Notes under the pieces: model-generated
Told to the model about the DNA's origin: nothing
The model's database searches: none
Seen by the model: only the letters and a program-made list of their open reading frames with translations
Shown here: one piece after another, positions 16,221 through 24,112 of the stretch
Numbering within the stretch: position 1 is the stretch's first letter
Layout: every line of letters begins with the position of its first letter
NCBI RefSeq assembly: GCF_042466115.1
Contig: NZ_JAXHBQ010000001.1
Coordinates: forward strand, 744,001-808,000
Source of the DNA: SW4 sp042466115
Lineage (GTDB): Bacteria; Pseudomonadota; Alphaproteobacteria; Rhodobacterales; Rhodobacteraceae
DNA length: 64,000 nucleotides
Reading direction: 5' to 3'
Program-made: the position numbers and the translations under genes

Positions 16221-16448
16221 ATGGCTACCAAACCATTTTTCCGTCGCCGTAAGTCTGATCCCTTTGAGGGCGATAACGCCCCCAAGATCGACTACAAAGA
16301 CACACGCACCCTGCAGCGCTACATTTCCGAGCGTGGCAAGATCGTGCCGTCCCGCATCACCGCCGTTGGCGCCAAGAACCAGCGTGCGCTGGCCCGTGCC
16401 ATCAAACGCGCACGGTTTCTTGCCCTGCTGCCCTACGCCGTGAAGTAA
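16221..16448 (+). CDS. rpsR: 30S ribosomal protein S18
   Basis: 75 aa. Characteristic sequence: KPFFRRRKSDPFEGD, IDYKDTRTLQRYISERGKIV, PSRITAVGAKNQRALARAIK, and the ending RARFLALLPY. A GGAAAGGACC ribosome site lies upstream. It forms a heterodimer with S6 on the small subunit and lies 26 bp after rpsF. Length is typical. Confidence 0.98.
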   Translation: MATKPFFRRRKSDPFEGDNAPKIDYKDTRTLQRYISERGKIVPSRITAVGAKNQRALARAIKRARFLALLPYAVK

Positions 16449-16459
16449 GGAGAAAGCAC

Positions 16460-17098
16460 ATGCAAATCATCCTACTTGAGCGCGTCGCGAAACTTGGCCA
16501 AATGGGCGAAGTCGTCTCGGTCAAAGAAGGTTACGCCCGTAACTTCCTTTTGCCCCAAGGCAAAGCCCTGCGCGTCAACGATGCCAACCTTGCCCGCTTT
16601 GAAGCCGAGAAGGCCCAGATGGAAGCGCGCAACCTTGAAACCAAGAAAGAGGCCGATGCGCTGGCTGCAAAACTGGACGGTGAAACCTTCATCGTGATTC
16701 GGTCTGCATCCGACGGCGGCAACCTCTACGGCTCTGTCACCACCCGTGACGCCGCCGAAGCCGCCACCGAGGCCGGTTTCTCGGTCGACAAGAAACAGGT
16801 CATCCTGCAAGGCGCGATCAAGGAACTGGGGCTGCACGCCGTCACCGTCTCGCTTCACCCCGAAGTCGAGTGCGAAATCCAGCTCAACGTGGCCCGTTCT
16901 GTGGAAGAAGCCGAACTGCAAGCCGCTGGTAAATCCATCGCCGAACTGGCCGCCGAAGAAGAAGCAGCCGCTGAATTTGAAATTCAGGAACTGTTCGACG
17001 ATATCGGTGCCGCTGGCATGGAAGACTTTGGCGACGACGCCGCGGCCCCCGCGCCCGCAGCCGAAGACGAAGCCGCATCGGACGACGAAGACGCCTAG
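16460..17098 (+). CDS. rplI: 50S ribosomal protein L9 with acidic C-terminal extension
   Basis: 212 aa. The first about 150 residues are standard L9: MQIILLERVAKLGQMGEVVS, VKEGYARNFLLPQGKALRV, a long connecting helix, and a C-terminal domain with LYGSVTTRDAAEA. The remaining about 60 residues form an Ala/Glu/Asp-rich tail (EEEAAAEFEIQELFDD then a run of D, E, A and P), longer than in E. coli L9 (149 aa) but common in alphaproteobacteria. L9 helps maintain the reading frame. A rho-independent terminator follows at once. Confidence 0.96.
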   Translation: MQIILLERVAKLGQMGEVVSVKEGYARNFLLPQGKALRVNDANLARFEAEKAQMEARNLETKKEADALAAKLDGETFIVIRSASDGGNLYGSVTTRDAAEAATEAGFSVDKKQVILQGAIKELGLHAVTVSLHPEVECEIQLNVARSVEEAELQAAGKSIAELAAEEEAAAEFEIQELFDDIGAAGMEDFGDDAAAPAPAAEDEAASDDEDA

Positions 17099-17120
17099 AG
17101 GCGCCACCGTCCCCAAGATC

Positions 17121-17152
17121 AAAGCCGCGCCATTACAGGCGCGGCTTTTTCT
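17121..17152 (+). terminator. Terminator of the rpsF operon
   Basis: AGCCGCGC pairs with GCGCGGCT around CATTACAG and is followed by TTTTTC, 22 bp past the rplI stop. Strong stem and T-tract. Confidence 0.92.
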
Positions 17153-17158
17153 TTGGGC

Positions 17159-17383
17159 AATGTCCGATTTGAGCCCTAACGGGACATAGGCGCGCATGCG
17201 CCATGCCCGACCTCGGGAGGGGCTCGCGGTTTTGTAGTGGCCATAGTTTAAAAGTTAAACAAACGCTCCATGCACATCAGAAGTTGCAATATGCCCTCCC
17301 GTGGGGGAGGTCGGGCATGGCGCATGCGCGCCGGTTGCGATTGTTGTTTACAGTCGCGCAAACACGGGAATGTCCACTTCGTC
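17159..17383. repeat. Repeat family A, copy 1 (225 bp, long hairpin)
   Basis: Identical to 26317-26541 over 225 bp except for one base in the ninth position of the unit (A here, C there). Perfect 26-bp inverted arms lie at 17189-17214 and 17307-17332 (GGCGCGCATGCGCCATGCCC and its complement begin them), and a GGGAGG/CCTCCC pair continues inside. A smaller hairpin, GCGATTGTTGTTTACAGTCGC, follows, and both ends carry AATGTCC. It fills most of the 412-bp gap between rplI and the 5'-nucleotidase gene. Confidence 0.92.
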
Positions 17384-17510
17384 TCGCAAACCAGCCATCT
17401 CCCCACTTGTGCGAAATCTGGCCGATCTGGCCGTGCCATGACAAATGCCATGCGCCTGTTACGGACACGGTGCTAAACTTTCCCCATCAATAACATTTGG
17501 GGGAAATACC

Positions 17511-19469
17511 ATGCCACTTACACTCAACCGTCGCGGCTTTCTGGCTGGAACCGCAGGCTTTATCGCGCTGCATCCGTTTTCCGTTAGCGCACAGGCCAAT
17601 CAGGCGCATCTGCGCATCATGGAGACGACCGACCTGCACGTGCATGTCTTTCCCTATGATTATTACGCCGACAAACCCGTCGATACGGTCGGCCTTGCCC
17701 GCACCGCGTCGATCATCGGCGATGTGCGCGCGGAGTCGACCAATTCGATCCTGCTCGACAACGGCGATTTCCTCCAAGGCAACCCGATGGGCGATTACAT
17801 CGCCTATGAACGCGGCATGGCCGAGGGCGATACCCACCCCGTCATTCAAGCAATGAACACGCTGGGGTTTGACGCCTCGACCCTTGGCAACCACGAATTC
17901 AACTACGGCCTCGACTTCTTGATGAAGTCCGTCGCAGGTGCGCAGTTCCCGATTGTGTCCGCCAACGTCGCCAAGACCATGGGCGCCAGCCCCACTGCCG
18001 ACGACACACTGGTGCCGCCCTACGTCATCCTTGATCGCACGATCACCGACGGCAATGGCGACGAACACCCGATCCGCATCGGGCTGATCGGCTTTGTGCC
18101 ACCACAAATCATGAACTGGGATCGCAAGCACCTCGAAGGCAACGTGCAGGCCCGCGACATCATCGAAACCGCCCGTGCTTACGTTCCGCAGATGAAGGAA
18201 CAAGGGGCCGACATCATCATCGCCCTTAGCCACTCGGGCATCGGATCAGCCGATCACACGGACGGGATGGAAAACGCTTCCGTGCCTCTCGCTGCCGTTG
18301 ACGGGATCGACGCGATCCTGACGGGGCACAGCCACCTTGTGTTCCCGTCATCGACCTATAAGGACTACGCAGGCGTCGATGTGGCCGCCGGCACGCTGAT
18401 GGGCAAACCCGCCGTGATGGGCGGGTTCTGGGGCAGCCACATGGGCCTGCTTGACCTGATGCTGGAACGTGATGGCGACAGCTGGCGCATCCTGTCCCAC
18501 ACCGCCGAAGCGCGGCCCATTTCGCGCCGCGAAGAGGACCGCTCGATCACGCCTCTGGTGGAAAGCAACGAAGCCGTGCTGGCCTCGGTCCAGACCGAAC
18601 ACGACGAAACACTGGCCTATGTGCGCCGCGCCGTGGGCATGACCGATGCGGCACTGCACAGCTACTTTGCGCTGGTAGCAGACGATCCATCGGTGCAGAT
18701 CGTGTCCAACGCCCAAACATGGTATATCGCGCAGATGATGGAAGGCACCGAATACGAGGGCCTTCCGATCCTGTCTGCTGCCGCCCCCTTTAAGGCCGGT
18801 GGCCGTGGTGGCCCCGAATACTATACGGACGTGCCTGTGGGGGCTGTGGCGATCAAGAACGTCGCCGACCTTTACCTTTACCCCAACACCGTGCGCGCGG
18901 TGCTGGTCACAGGCGCAGACGTCAAGAACTGGCTGGAACGCAGTGCGGGCATGTTCAATCAGGTCGCGGCAGGCGCGACAGACGCGACCCTGCTCAACCC
19001 CGATTTCCCCAGCTACAACTTTGATGTGATCGATGGCGTGACCTATCGCATCGACCTGTCACAGCCGCCGATGTTTGACCGTGACGGTGCGGTGGTCAAC
19101 GCCGATACAAACCGGATCGTCGATCTGATGTATGACGGCGCACCGATTGAACCGGATCAGCAGTTCGTCATTGCCACCAACAACTACCGCGCCAGTGGCG
19201 GCGGCAGTTTCCCGGGGGCAATGGGTGACACGGTGATCTTTGAAGGGCCGGATACCAACCGCGATGTGATCGTGCGCTATATCGTCGAACAGGGCACCGT
19301 CAGCCCGCGCGCCGATGGCAACTGGACCTTCGTGCCAATGCAAGACACCACGGTGATCTTTGAAACGGGCCCGGCGGGCACGGGCTATGCCAGCGATGTG
19401 CCGGGTGTGGCGATCGAAGAAGCAGGCAGTTCCGACAGCGGCTTTGCCCTGTTCCGCATCACGCTTTAG
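17511..19469 (+). CDS. Tat-exported 5'-nucleotidase / 2',3'-cyclic phosphodiesterase (CpdB-like)
   Basis: 652 aa from ATG 17511 (MPLTLNRRGFLAGTAG), with GGGGAA upstream. The NRRGFLAG motif and hydrophobic stretch mark a Tat signal peptide. The metallophosphatase domain shows METTDLHVHVFPYDYYADKP, LLDNGDFLQGNPMGDYIA, TLGNHEFNYGLDF and ILTGHSHLVFP, all di-metal ligands of the calcineurin-like family; the C-terminal 5'-nucleotidase domain has KNVADLYLYPNTVRAV, LERSAGMFNQ and NNYRASGGGSFPG, the last two for base stacking and substrate contact. This arrangement matches bifunctional CpdB proteins, which scavenge phosphate and nucleosides in the periplasm. No Pho box is obvious upstream. Confidence 0.9.
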   Translation: MPLTLNRRGFLAGTAGFIALHPFSVSAQANQAHLRIMETTDLHVHVFPYDYYADKPVDTVGLARTASIIGDVRAESTNSILLDNGDFLQGNPMGDYIAYERGMAEGDTHPVIQAMNTLGFDASTLGNHEFNYGLDFLMKSVAGAQFPIVSANVAKTMGASPTADDTLVPPYVILDRTITDGNGDEHPIRIGLIGFVPPQIMNWDRKHLEGNVQARDIIETARAYVPQMKEQGADIIIALSHSGIGSADHTDGMENASVPLAAVDGIDAILTGHSHLVFPSSTYKDYAGVDVAAGTLMGKPAVMGGFWGSHMGLLDLMLERDGDSWRILSHTAEARPISRREEDRSITPLVESNEAVLASVQTEHDETLAYVRRAVGMTDAALHSYFALVADDPSVQIVSNAQTWYIAQMMEGTEYEGLPILSAAAPFKAGGRGGPEYYTDVPVGAVAIKNVADLYLYPNTVRAVLVTGADVKNWLERSAGMFNQVAAGATDATLLNPDFPSYNFDVIDGVTYRIDLSQPPMFDRDGAVVNADTNRIVDLMYDGAPIEPDQQFVIATNNYRASGGGSFPGAMGDTVIFEGPDTNRDVIVRYIVEQGTVSPRADGNWTFVPMQDTTVIFETGPAGTGYASDVPGVAIEEAGSSDSGFALFRITL

Positions 19470-19483
19470 GCCACGAAAAAGGG

Positions 19484-19640
19484 CCATCGGCAGCCCGTGG
19501 GTTGGCGAAACAACCGCGCCGCTATGGCACTTTATGGCAGCCACGGTCATCTTCCGTCACTGCTGAGTGTGCGGTCAGCAAATCGCCGACCCGCCGGACG
19601 GGCCGCCGATCGCCCGGCGCCTGCGGCTCGATTCCGGGCC
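19484..19640 (+). repeat. Dispersed repeat family B, copy 3
   Basis: About 157 bp directly after the 5'-nucleotidase gene. It shares CCCGTGGGTTGGCGA, GCCGCTATGG, AAATCGCCGACCC, GGACGGGCCG and CGATCGCCCGGCG with copies 1 and 2, but lacks their first 40 bp. The stem of family B is conserved (about 19491-19508 with 19580-19605). Confidence 0.75.
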
Positions 19641-19658
19641 GGGTCAACACATGACCGC

Positions 19659-19694
19659 AAAAAAAGGGGCCGACCTGAGACAACAGATCGGCCC
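19659..19694 (-). terminator. Terminator of the small secreted-protein gene
   Basis: On the minus strand GGGCCGA and TCGGCCC arms with a 14-base loop are followed by a run of T (the AAAAAAA at 19659-19666). It lies 22 bp past the stop of the gene at 19716-20192. Confidence 0.85.
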
Positions 19695-19715
19695 GACTTT
19701 TGGTTTCGATGAACC

Positions 19716-20192
19716 CTACCGCCGAAACGTTTCCAACGACAGAACCGCGTCACAGTATTCACCGTCATAGGTGCCGACCCAGACATCCAGAATGCCGTTC
19801 GCCGGACGTGTCAGCACGATACGCGGGTCAAGGTTGCCGTTGTCATCATCGTCATAATACCAGTTGGCCGACGAGGTGTTGATCAACAACGCGCTGTCAC
19901 ACCGGCTCACAACACTAATGACCAGCTGATAGCCCCCCATGCCCGACATCTCGAACGAAAAATCCGGTGCGGTGGTAAAATAGCCCGCGCCGGTATCCGT
20001 TCCCGGACGGATGTTTGGGCAGTTCCAGATATAGTTCTGGCCACCCGCCGTCACGCGGAACGTGCGTTCCTGATACATTTGCTGTCCGGTCACCCGATAG
20101 CTTTCCGCACCCCATTGTGAATAGTCGGGACAGGCCATTGCGGCGGTGCCCAAACTCATAAATGCAAACACAGCGATAAGAATACGTTTCAT
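19716..20192 (-). CDS. Small secreted protein of unknown function
   Basis: 158 aa with a clear signal peptide (MKRILIAVFAFMSLGTAAMA, probable cut before CPDYSQWG). The mature part of about 138 residues holds four cysteines (in MACPDY, WNCPNI, SRCDSA and EYCDAV) that could form two disulphides, an acidic YYDDDDNGNLDPR turn, and a C-terminal NGILDVWVGTYDGEYCDAVL strand pattern resembling a pre-peptidase C-terminal-like beta sandwich. I do not recognise a named family. It is alone, followed by its own terminator. Confidence 0.75.
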   Translation of the reverse strand: MKRILIAVFAFMSLGTAAMACPDYSQWGAESYRVTGQQMYQERTFRVTAGGQNYIWNCPNIRPGTDTGAGYFTTAPDFSFEMSGMGGYQLVISVVSRCDSALLINTSSANWYYDDDDNGNLDPRIVLTRPANGILDVWVGTYDGEYCDAVLSLETFRR

Positions 20193-20468
20193 AATTTCCC
20201 CTCTCAGTCCAAAATATACGCCAAGCTAAGCCGAAATCTGCCGGTATCGCCAGACCTTAATTCGTGCGTTGGTGTCACATGTCGCCCGTTTCCACGCCAA
20301 AACCGCGGATCGCCAAGGTCCGGTCCGCGCGCAATGTCATGCAATGCCGACCAAAACCGCCCCCACAACAACCGTTGCGACAAGGTCTGTGCACGGGGTG
20401 ATCATGGTCGCAATCGCCTGCTGGTGGATCAAGAGCCGCTTTCGTGGCGCAAACTAGTGGCCTTGCGA

Positions 20469-20945
20469 CTAAACGCCTTTTTTCAAGGCTTGGGCGGTTG
20501 CGCTAAGCCCGTCATCCATTGCGCGATAAAAAGCGATGTAGCTGGCGACACGTTCGCGCGCCCCGGCTTGCGACAACGGGATTTCGTTCAATGTTTCCTT
20601 GATGTCCGCAGCCGCAAGGCGTGCCCGTGTGGCTGATGCTTCTACCATGTTCACAAAGGCATTCTCGACAACCTGAAAATAGTCTTGCCGGTCGCCTGCT
20701 TTGGCGACACGTTTGATCAACTGCTGGCTTTCAAGCATGCGAACGCTGGAACTGATACTGCCTCGGCTGACTTGCAGCGCCGTCGCAAGCTGACCGAAGG
20801 AAACCCGCTCGCCATCATAAAGCAGCAAGGCCAGAACACGGCCCGCTGTGCGCGGCAGCCCTTCGGATTGGGCAATCATCCCGATCTTCTCGATAAAGTC
20901 TGAACGCGCATCGTCAGCGGACTTGATCGGTTCGGTCTTTTTCAC
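20469..20945 (-). CDS. MarR/GbsR-like winged-helix regulator
   Basis: 158 aa, starting at GTG 20945 (AGGAG seven bases upstream); a TTG eleven codons earlier lacks a ribosome site. Residues about 27-85 are a winged helix-turn-helix (GLPRTAGRVLALLLYDGERV, FGQLATALQVSRGSISSSVR, MLESQQLIKRV), and the rest is a helical dimerisation region. This is the GbsR subtype often found next to ABC exporters. It is transcribed divergently from the ABC exporter operon 94 bp away, so it most likely represses that operon. The ligand is unknown. Confidence 0.85.
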   Translation of the reverse strand: MKKTEPIKSADDARSDFIEKIGMIAQSEGLPRTAGRVLALLLYDGERVSFGQLATALQVSRGSISSSVRMLESQQLIKRVAKAGDRQDYFQVVENAFVNMVEASATRARLAAADIKETLNEIPLSQAGARERVASYIAFYRAMDDGLSATAQALKKGV

Positions 20946-20971
20946 GTCACGTCTCCTGCCATGGCCAGTTG

Positions 20972-21027
20972 TTGACAAGCTAGCCCCACGCGCCTTATCT
21001 GTCCAGTATGTTCAGCCATAAATGAAC
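20972..21027 (+). promoter_or_regulatory. Candidate promoter and operator of the ABC exporter operon
   Basis: TTGACA (20972-20977), 17 bases, TTATCT (20995-21000) form a plausible sigma-70 promoter. Just downstream is the inverted repeat GTTCA-N8-TGAAC (21010-21027), placed where the divergent MarR/GbsR-type protein could block transcription. The operator role is inference. Confidence 0.45.
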
Positions 21028-21039
21028 GTCAGGATGACA

Positions 21040-21747
21040 ATGGTCCGGAATACCTTTTCTACCAAAGGCATCACCAAGGTTTACGGTGAAGGGCGCTCGG
21101 CCGTTCACGCGCTGCGCGGCGTCGATCTTGAGATACCGCAAGGGGAAATTGTCGTGCTGCTGGGGCCATCGGGTAGCGGCAAATCGACCCTGTTGAATAT
21201 CATCGGCGGATTGGACCGTGCGACCGAAGGAGACGCCTGCTTCCAGGATCAGAACCTATCGGAAATGAACGACAAACAACTGACCCGCTATCGGCGTGAC
21301 CATGTGGGCTTCGTCTTTCAGTTCTACAACCTGATGCCAAGCTTGACCGCGCGCGAAAACGTCGAGTTGGTGACCGAGATTGCGCGTGATCCGATGGACC
21401 CTGACGAAGCGCTGGCGATGGTTGGTCTGCGCGAACGGGTTGATCACTTTCCCGCGCAGCTTTCGGGTGGCGAACAGCAGCGGGTCGCCATCGCGCGCGC
21501 CGTTGCCAAGAACCCCACAGTGCTGTTTTGCGATGAACCCACTGGCGCGCTTGACAGCACAACAGGTCGCGCCGTGCTGAACGTGTTGAAAGACGTGAAC
21601 GAAAAGCTGGGAGCGACCGTTCTGATCGTAACCCACGCGGCTGCGCAGGCGGCGATGGCCGACCGGGTGATCCATTTCGCTGATGGGGGCATCCGCGAAG
21701 TCGTGGTCAACAAGGAAAAGCTGACCCCCGACGAGATCACCTGGTGA
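21040..21747 (+). CDS. ABC transporter ATP-binding protein (LolD/MacB-like)
   Basis: 235 aa from ATG 21040 (MVRNTFSTKGI), chosen because AGGA lies five bases upstream; ATGs at 21022 and 21034 are possible. Walker A GPSGSGKST, Q-loop FQFYNLMPSLTARENV, signature LSGGEQQRVAIARA, Walker B VLFCDEPTGALDS and the H-loop VTHAA are all intact. It belongs to the group of ATPases that pair with FtsX-like permeases (MacB, LolCDE). The stop overlaps the permease start by four bases, so the two subunits are coupled. Confidence 0.92.
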   Translation: MVRNTFSTKGITKVYGEGRSAVHALRGVDLEIPQGEIVVLLGPSGSGKSTLLNIIGGLDRATEGDACFQDQNLSEMNDKQLTRYRRDHVGFVFQFYNLMPSLTARENVELVTEIARDPMDPDEALAMVGLRERVDHFPAQLSGGEQQRVAIARAVAKNPTVLFCDEPTGALDSTTGRAVLNVLKDVNEKLGATVLIVTHAAAQAAMADRVIHFADGGIREVVVNKEKLTPDEITW

Positions 21748-24107
21748 GCCCGCTTGACCATAAACTCCTGCGCGATCTGTGGCGCATGAAGGGACAGGCC
21801 TTTGCCATCGGCATTGTCATCGCAGTTGGTGTCGGCATGCTGGTGATGATGCAGGGGTTGGTAACTTCGCTCAACGAGACCCGCGCCGCCTATTACGAAC
21901 GGTATCGCCTGGCCGAGGTCTTTGCGCCCGTCACCCGCGCACCCGACCGCATGGCGACACGGCTTGAATCCATTGATGGCGTCAGCGCGGTCGAACCGCG
22001 CGTGGTGGGTGCCGCCCTGATCGACGTGGCGGGGTTCGATCTGCCCGTGCAGGCGCAGGCGGTCTCCCTGCCCGATTTGCGCGCACCCCGCCTGAACGAT
22101 GTCTTCCTGACCGACGGCAGGATGATCGACAGCGATCACGCAGACGAAATACTGTTCCTCGAGGCCTTCGCCCGTGCCCACGACATCCGCCCCGGTGATC
22201 AGATCAAGGCAACGATGAATGGCGCAAGACGCAGCTTTCAGGTTGTCGGTCTCGCGCAGGCGCCCGAGTTTCTTTATACGACGGCACCGGGCGAACTGAT
22301 CCCCGACGATGCCCGTTTCGGCGTGATCTGGATGAGCCGCTCTGCGCTGGCGGCGGCCTATGACATGGGTGGCGCCTTCAACGAGGCACTTGTTTCACTC
22401 GCGCGTGGCGCAAACGTGGATGCGGTAATGGCCGCCGTTGATCGCATTCTTGATCCTTATGGTGGCACAGGTGCCTATCCGCTGGCCGATCAGGCCTCGA
22501 ACCAACTTGTAAGCGAGGAAATCGGTGGGTTGGAGGCCGCCGCCGTGGGGGTGCCCCCCATCTTTCTCGCTGTGGCGGCGTTTCTTCTTTATATCGTGAT
22601 CAACCGCATGGTGCAGTCCGAACGCGAAGAAATCGGCCTGATGAAAGCCTTTGGATACACCAACGGCGAGGTTGGCACGCATTATTTCAAACTTGTGCTG
22701 GCCATTGCCACCGGCGGTGCGCTGGCGGGCTGCCTGATGGGTATCGCTGGCGGGCGGGCGCTGATCCAGGTCTATGTCGCCTACTTCAAGTTCCCGTTTC
22801 TGGTGTTCCAGCTTGATCCGGCCTCCTTTGTCACCGGCGTCAGCGTCAGTATCCTTTCGGCCTCGGCGGGTGGCCTGCTGGTTTTGCGCAGCGTCTTTGC
22901 CCTGACCCCTGCCGCAGCCATGCGCGCGCCCGCGCCTGCCGATTACAGTCGCACAGGCACCATCGGTCACGCGCTGAACCGCTTTCTTGATCAACCGTCG
23001 CGCATGGTCTTGCGCCGCATTATGCGCCAGCCAGCGCGCATGGCCGGCGCGATGATCGGCATTGCCTGCGGCATGGCGCTCAGCGTGTCCATGATCACGA
23101 TCTATGCGGGCTTTGACCGAACGATAGATCTGACCTTCAACGTCATCGACCGCAGTGACGTGACCGTGACCTTCACTCATGCCGCGTCCGAAACCACGAT
23201 CTTCAATTTGCGGCGGATGGACGGTGTCTTGTTCGTCGAACCCGTGCGCCATGTGCCCGCCGTGCTGCGCAATGGCCTTGCAACACATCGCGGGGTGATC
23301 AGCGGTTTGACCGAGGGCGCGCGCCTCAGCCGCGCGCTGGACAGCGATCTGGTCGATCTTCCGTTGGGAAACGGTGGCATTGTTCTGTCCACCGCACTGG
23401 CAACAAAACTCGACATCCGGCCCGGTGACACGCTTGCCGTTGAAGTCCGCGAAGGCCGCCAGCCGGTGCTGCAAGTCCCTGTCACCGCCGTCGCCGAAAG
23501 CCTGCTGGGATCACCCGCCTACATGAACCTCGCCGCGCTGAACCGCACCCTGCGCGAACCCAACCGCGTCTCGGGCGCCTATTTGTCCATCGACGCGGCC
23601 TATGCTACCGACATCTACACTGCCTTGCAGGATATGCCGCGTGTTGCGGGCGTCAGCCTGAAAGCCCAGGCGGAAACCGCCTTCCAAACCCTGATGAACA
23701 CCGGCGCGGGCGCAATCCGCTATGTCATGGGGGCCATCGCCTTCGTGATCACCTTCGGGATCGTCTATAATGCGGCCCGTATCGCCTATGCAGAACGGTC
23801 CCGCGATCTGGCCAGCCTTCGCGTTATCGGCTTCACCAAAGGCGAAGCCGCTTTCGTGTTGCTGGGCGAACTGGCCATCGTCACGCTGGTCGCATTGCCG
23901 GTCGGGGGTGCGCTTGGGTATTATCTGTCCTTCGGCATCGCTGCGGGATTTTCCAGTGAACTTTATCAGATCCCTGCGATCTTCGACCCGGCAAGCTATG
24001 GGTTTGCCGCGACGGTCGTTCTGGGAGCCGCCGTCGCGTCCGGCTGGCTGGTAAAACGCGATATCGACCGGGCGGAACTCGTCTCGGCCCTGAAAACAAG
24101 GGAGTAG
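21744..24107 (+). CDS. FtsX-like ABC transporter permease
   Basis: 787 aa from GTG 21744 (overlap GTGA with the ATPase gene). It has the doubled MacB/FtsX layout: an N-terminal membrane helix (GQAFAIGIVIAVGVGMLVMM), a large periplasmic MacB-PCD-like domain, three helices (about 270-390), then a second helix (ARMAGAMIGIACGMALSVSM), a second periplasmic domain and three C-terminal helices ending in KRDIDRAELVSALKTRE. Such proteins work by mechanotransmission with a periplasmic adaptor rather than classical transport. The adaptor gene follows by five bases. Substrate unknown. Confidence 0.9.
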   Translation: MSPLDHKLLRDLWRMKGQAFAIGIVIAVGVGMLVMMQGLVTSLNETRAAYYERYRLAEVFAPVTRAPDRMATRLESIDGVSAVEPRVVGAALIDVAGFDLPVQAQAVSLPDLRAPRLNDVFLTDGRMIDSDHADEILFLEAFARAHDIRPGDQIKATMNGARRSFQVVGLAQAPEFLYTTAPGELIPDDARFGVIWMSRSALAAAYDMGGAFNEALVSLARGANVDAVMAAVDRILDPYGGTGAYPLADQASNQLVSEEIGGLEAAAVGVPPIFLAVAAFLLYIVINRMVQSEREEIGLMKAFGYTNGEVGTHYFKLVLAIATGGALAGCLMGIAGGRALIQVYVAYFKFPFLVFQLDPASFVTGVSVSILSASAGGLLVLRSVFALTPAAAMRAPAPADYSRTGTIGHALNRFLDQPSRMVLRRIMRQPARMAGAMIGIACGMALSVSMITIYAGFDRTIDLTFNVIDRSDVTVTFTHAASETTIFNLRRMDGVLFVEPVRHVPAVLRNGLATHRGVISGLTEGARLSRALDSDLVDLPLGNGGIVLSTALATKLDIRPGDTLAVEVREGRQPVLQVPVTAVAESLLGSPAYMNLAALNRTLREPNRVSGAYLSIDAAYATDIYTALQDMPRVAGVSLKAQAETAFQTLMNTGAGAIRYVMGAIAFVITFGIVYNAARIAYAERSRDLASLRVIGFTKGEAAFVLLGELAIVTLVALPVGGALGYYLSFGIAAGFSSELYQIPAIFDPASYGFAATVVLGAAVASGWLVKRDIDRAELVSALKTRE

Positions 24108-24112
24108 CCGTC

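Noticed and set aside
17189..17332. Family A hairpin as the rplI terminator
   Set aside because: A compact hairpin with T-tract at 17121-17152 already ends the operon; the repeat arms are far apart and have no T-tract, and the second copy is not placed behind an operon needing one.
20330..20450. Minus-strand stretch coding a hydrophobic tail (DLVATVVVGAVLVGIA)
   Set aside because: It might be a remnant of a membrane-protein gene, but the open part is under 50 codons, has no start with ribosome site, and I could not match it to any family.
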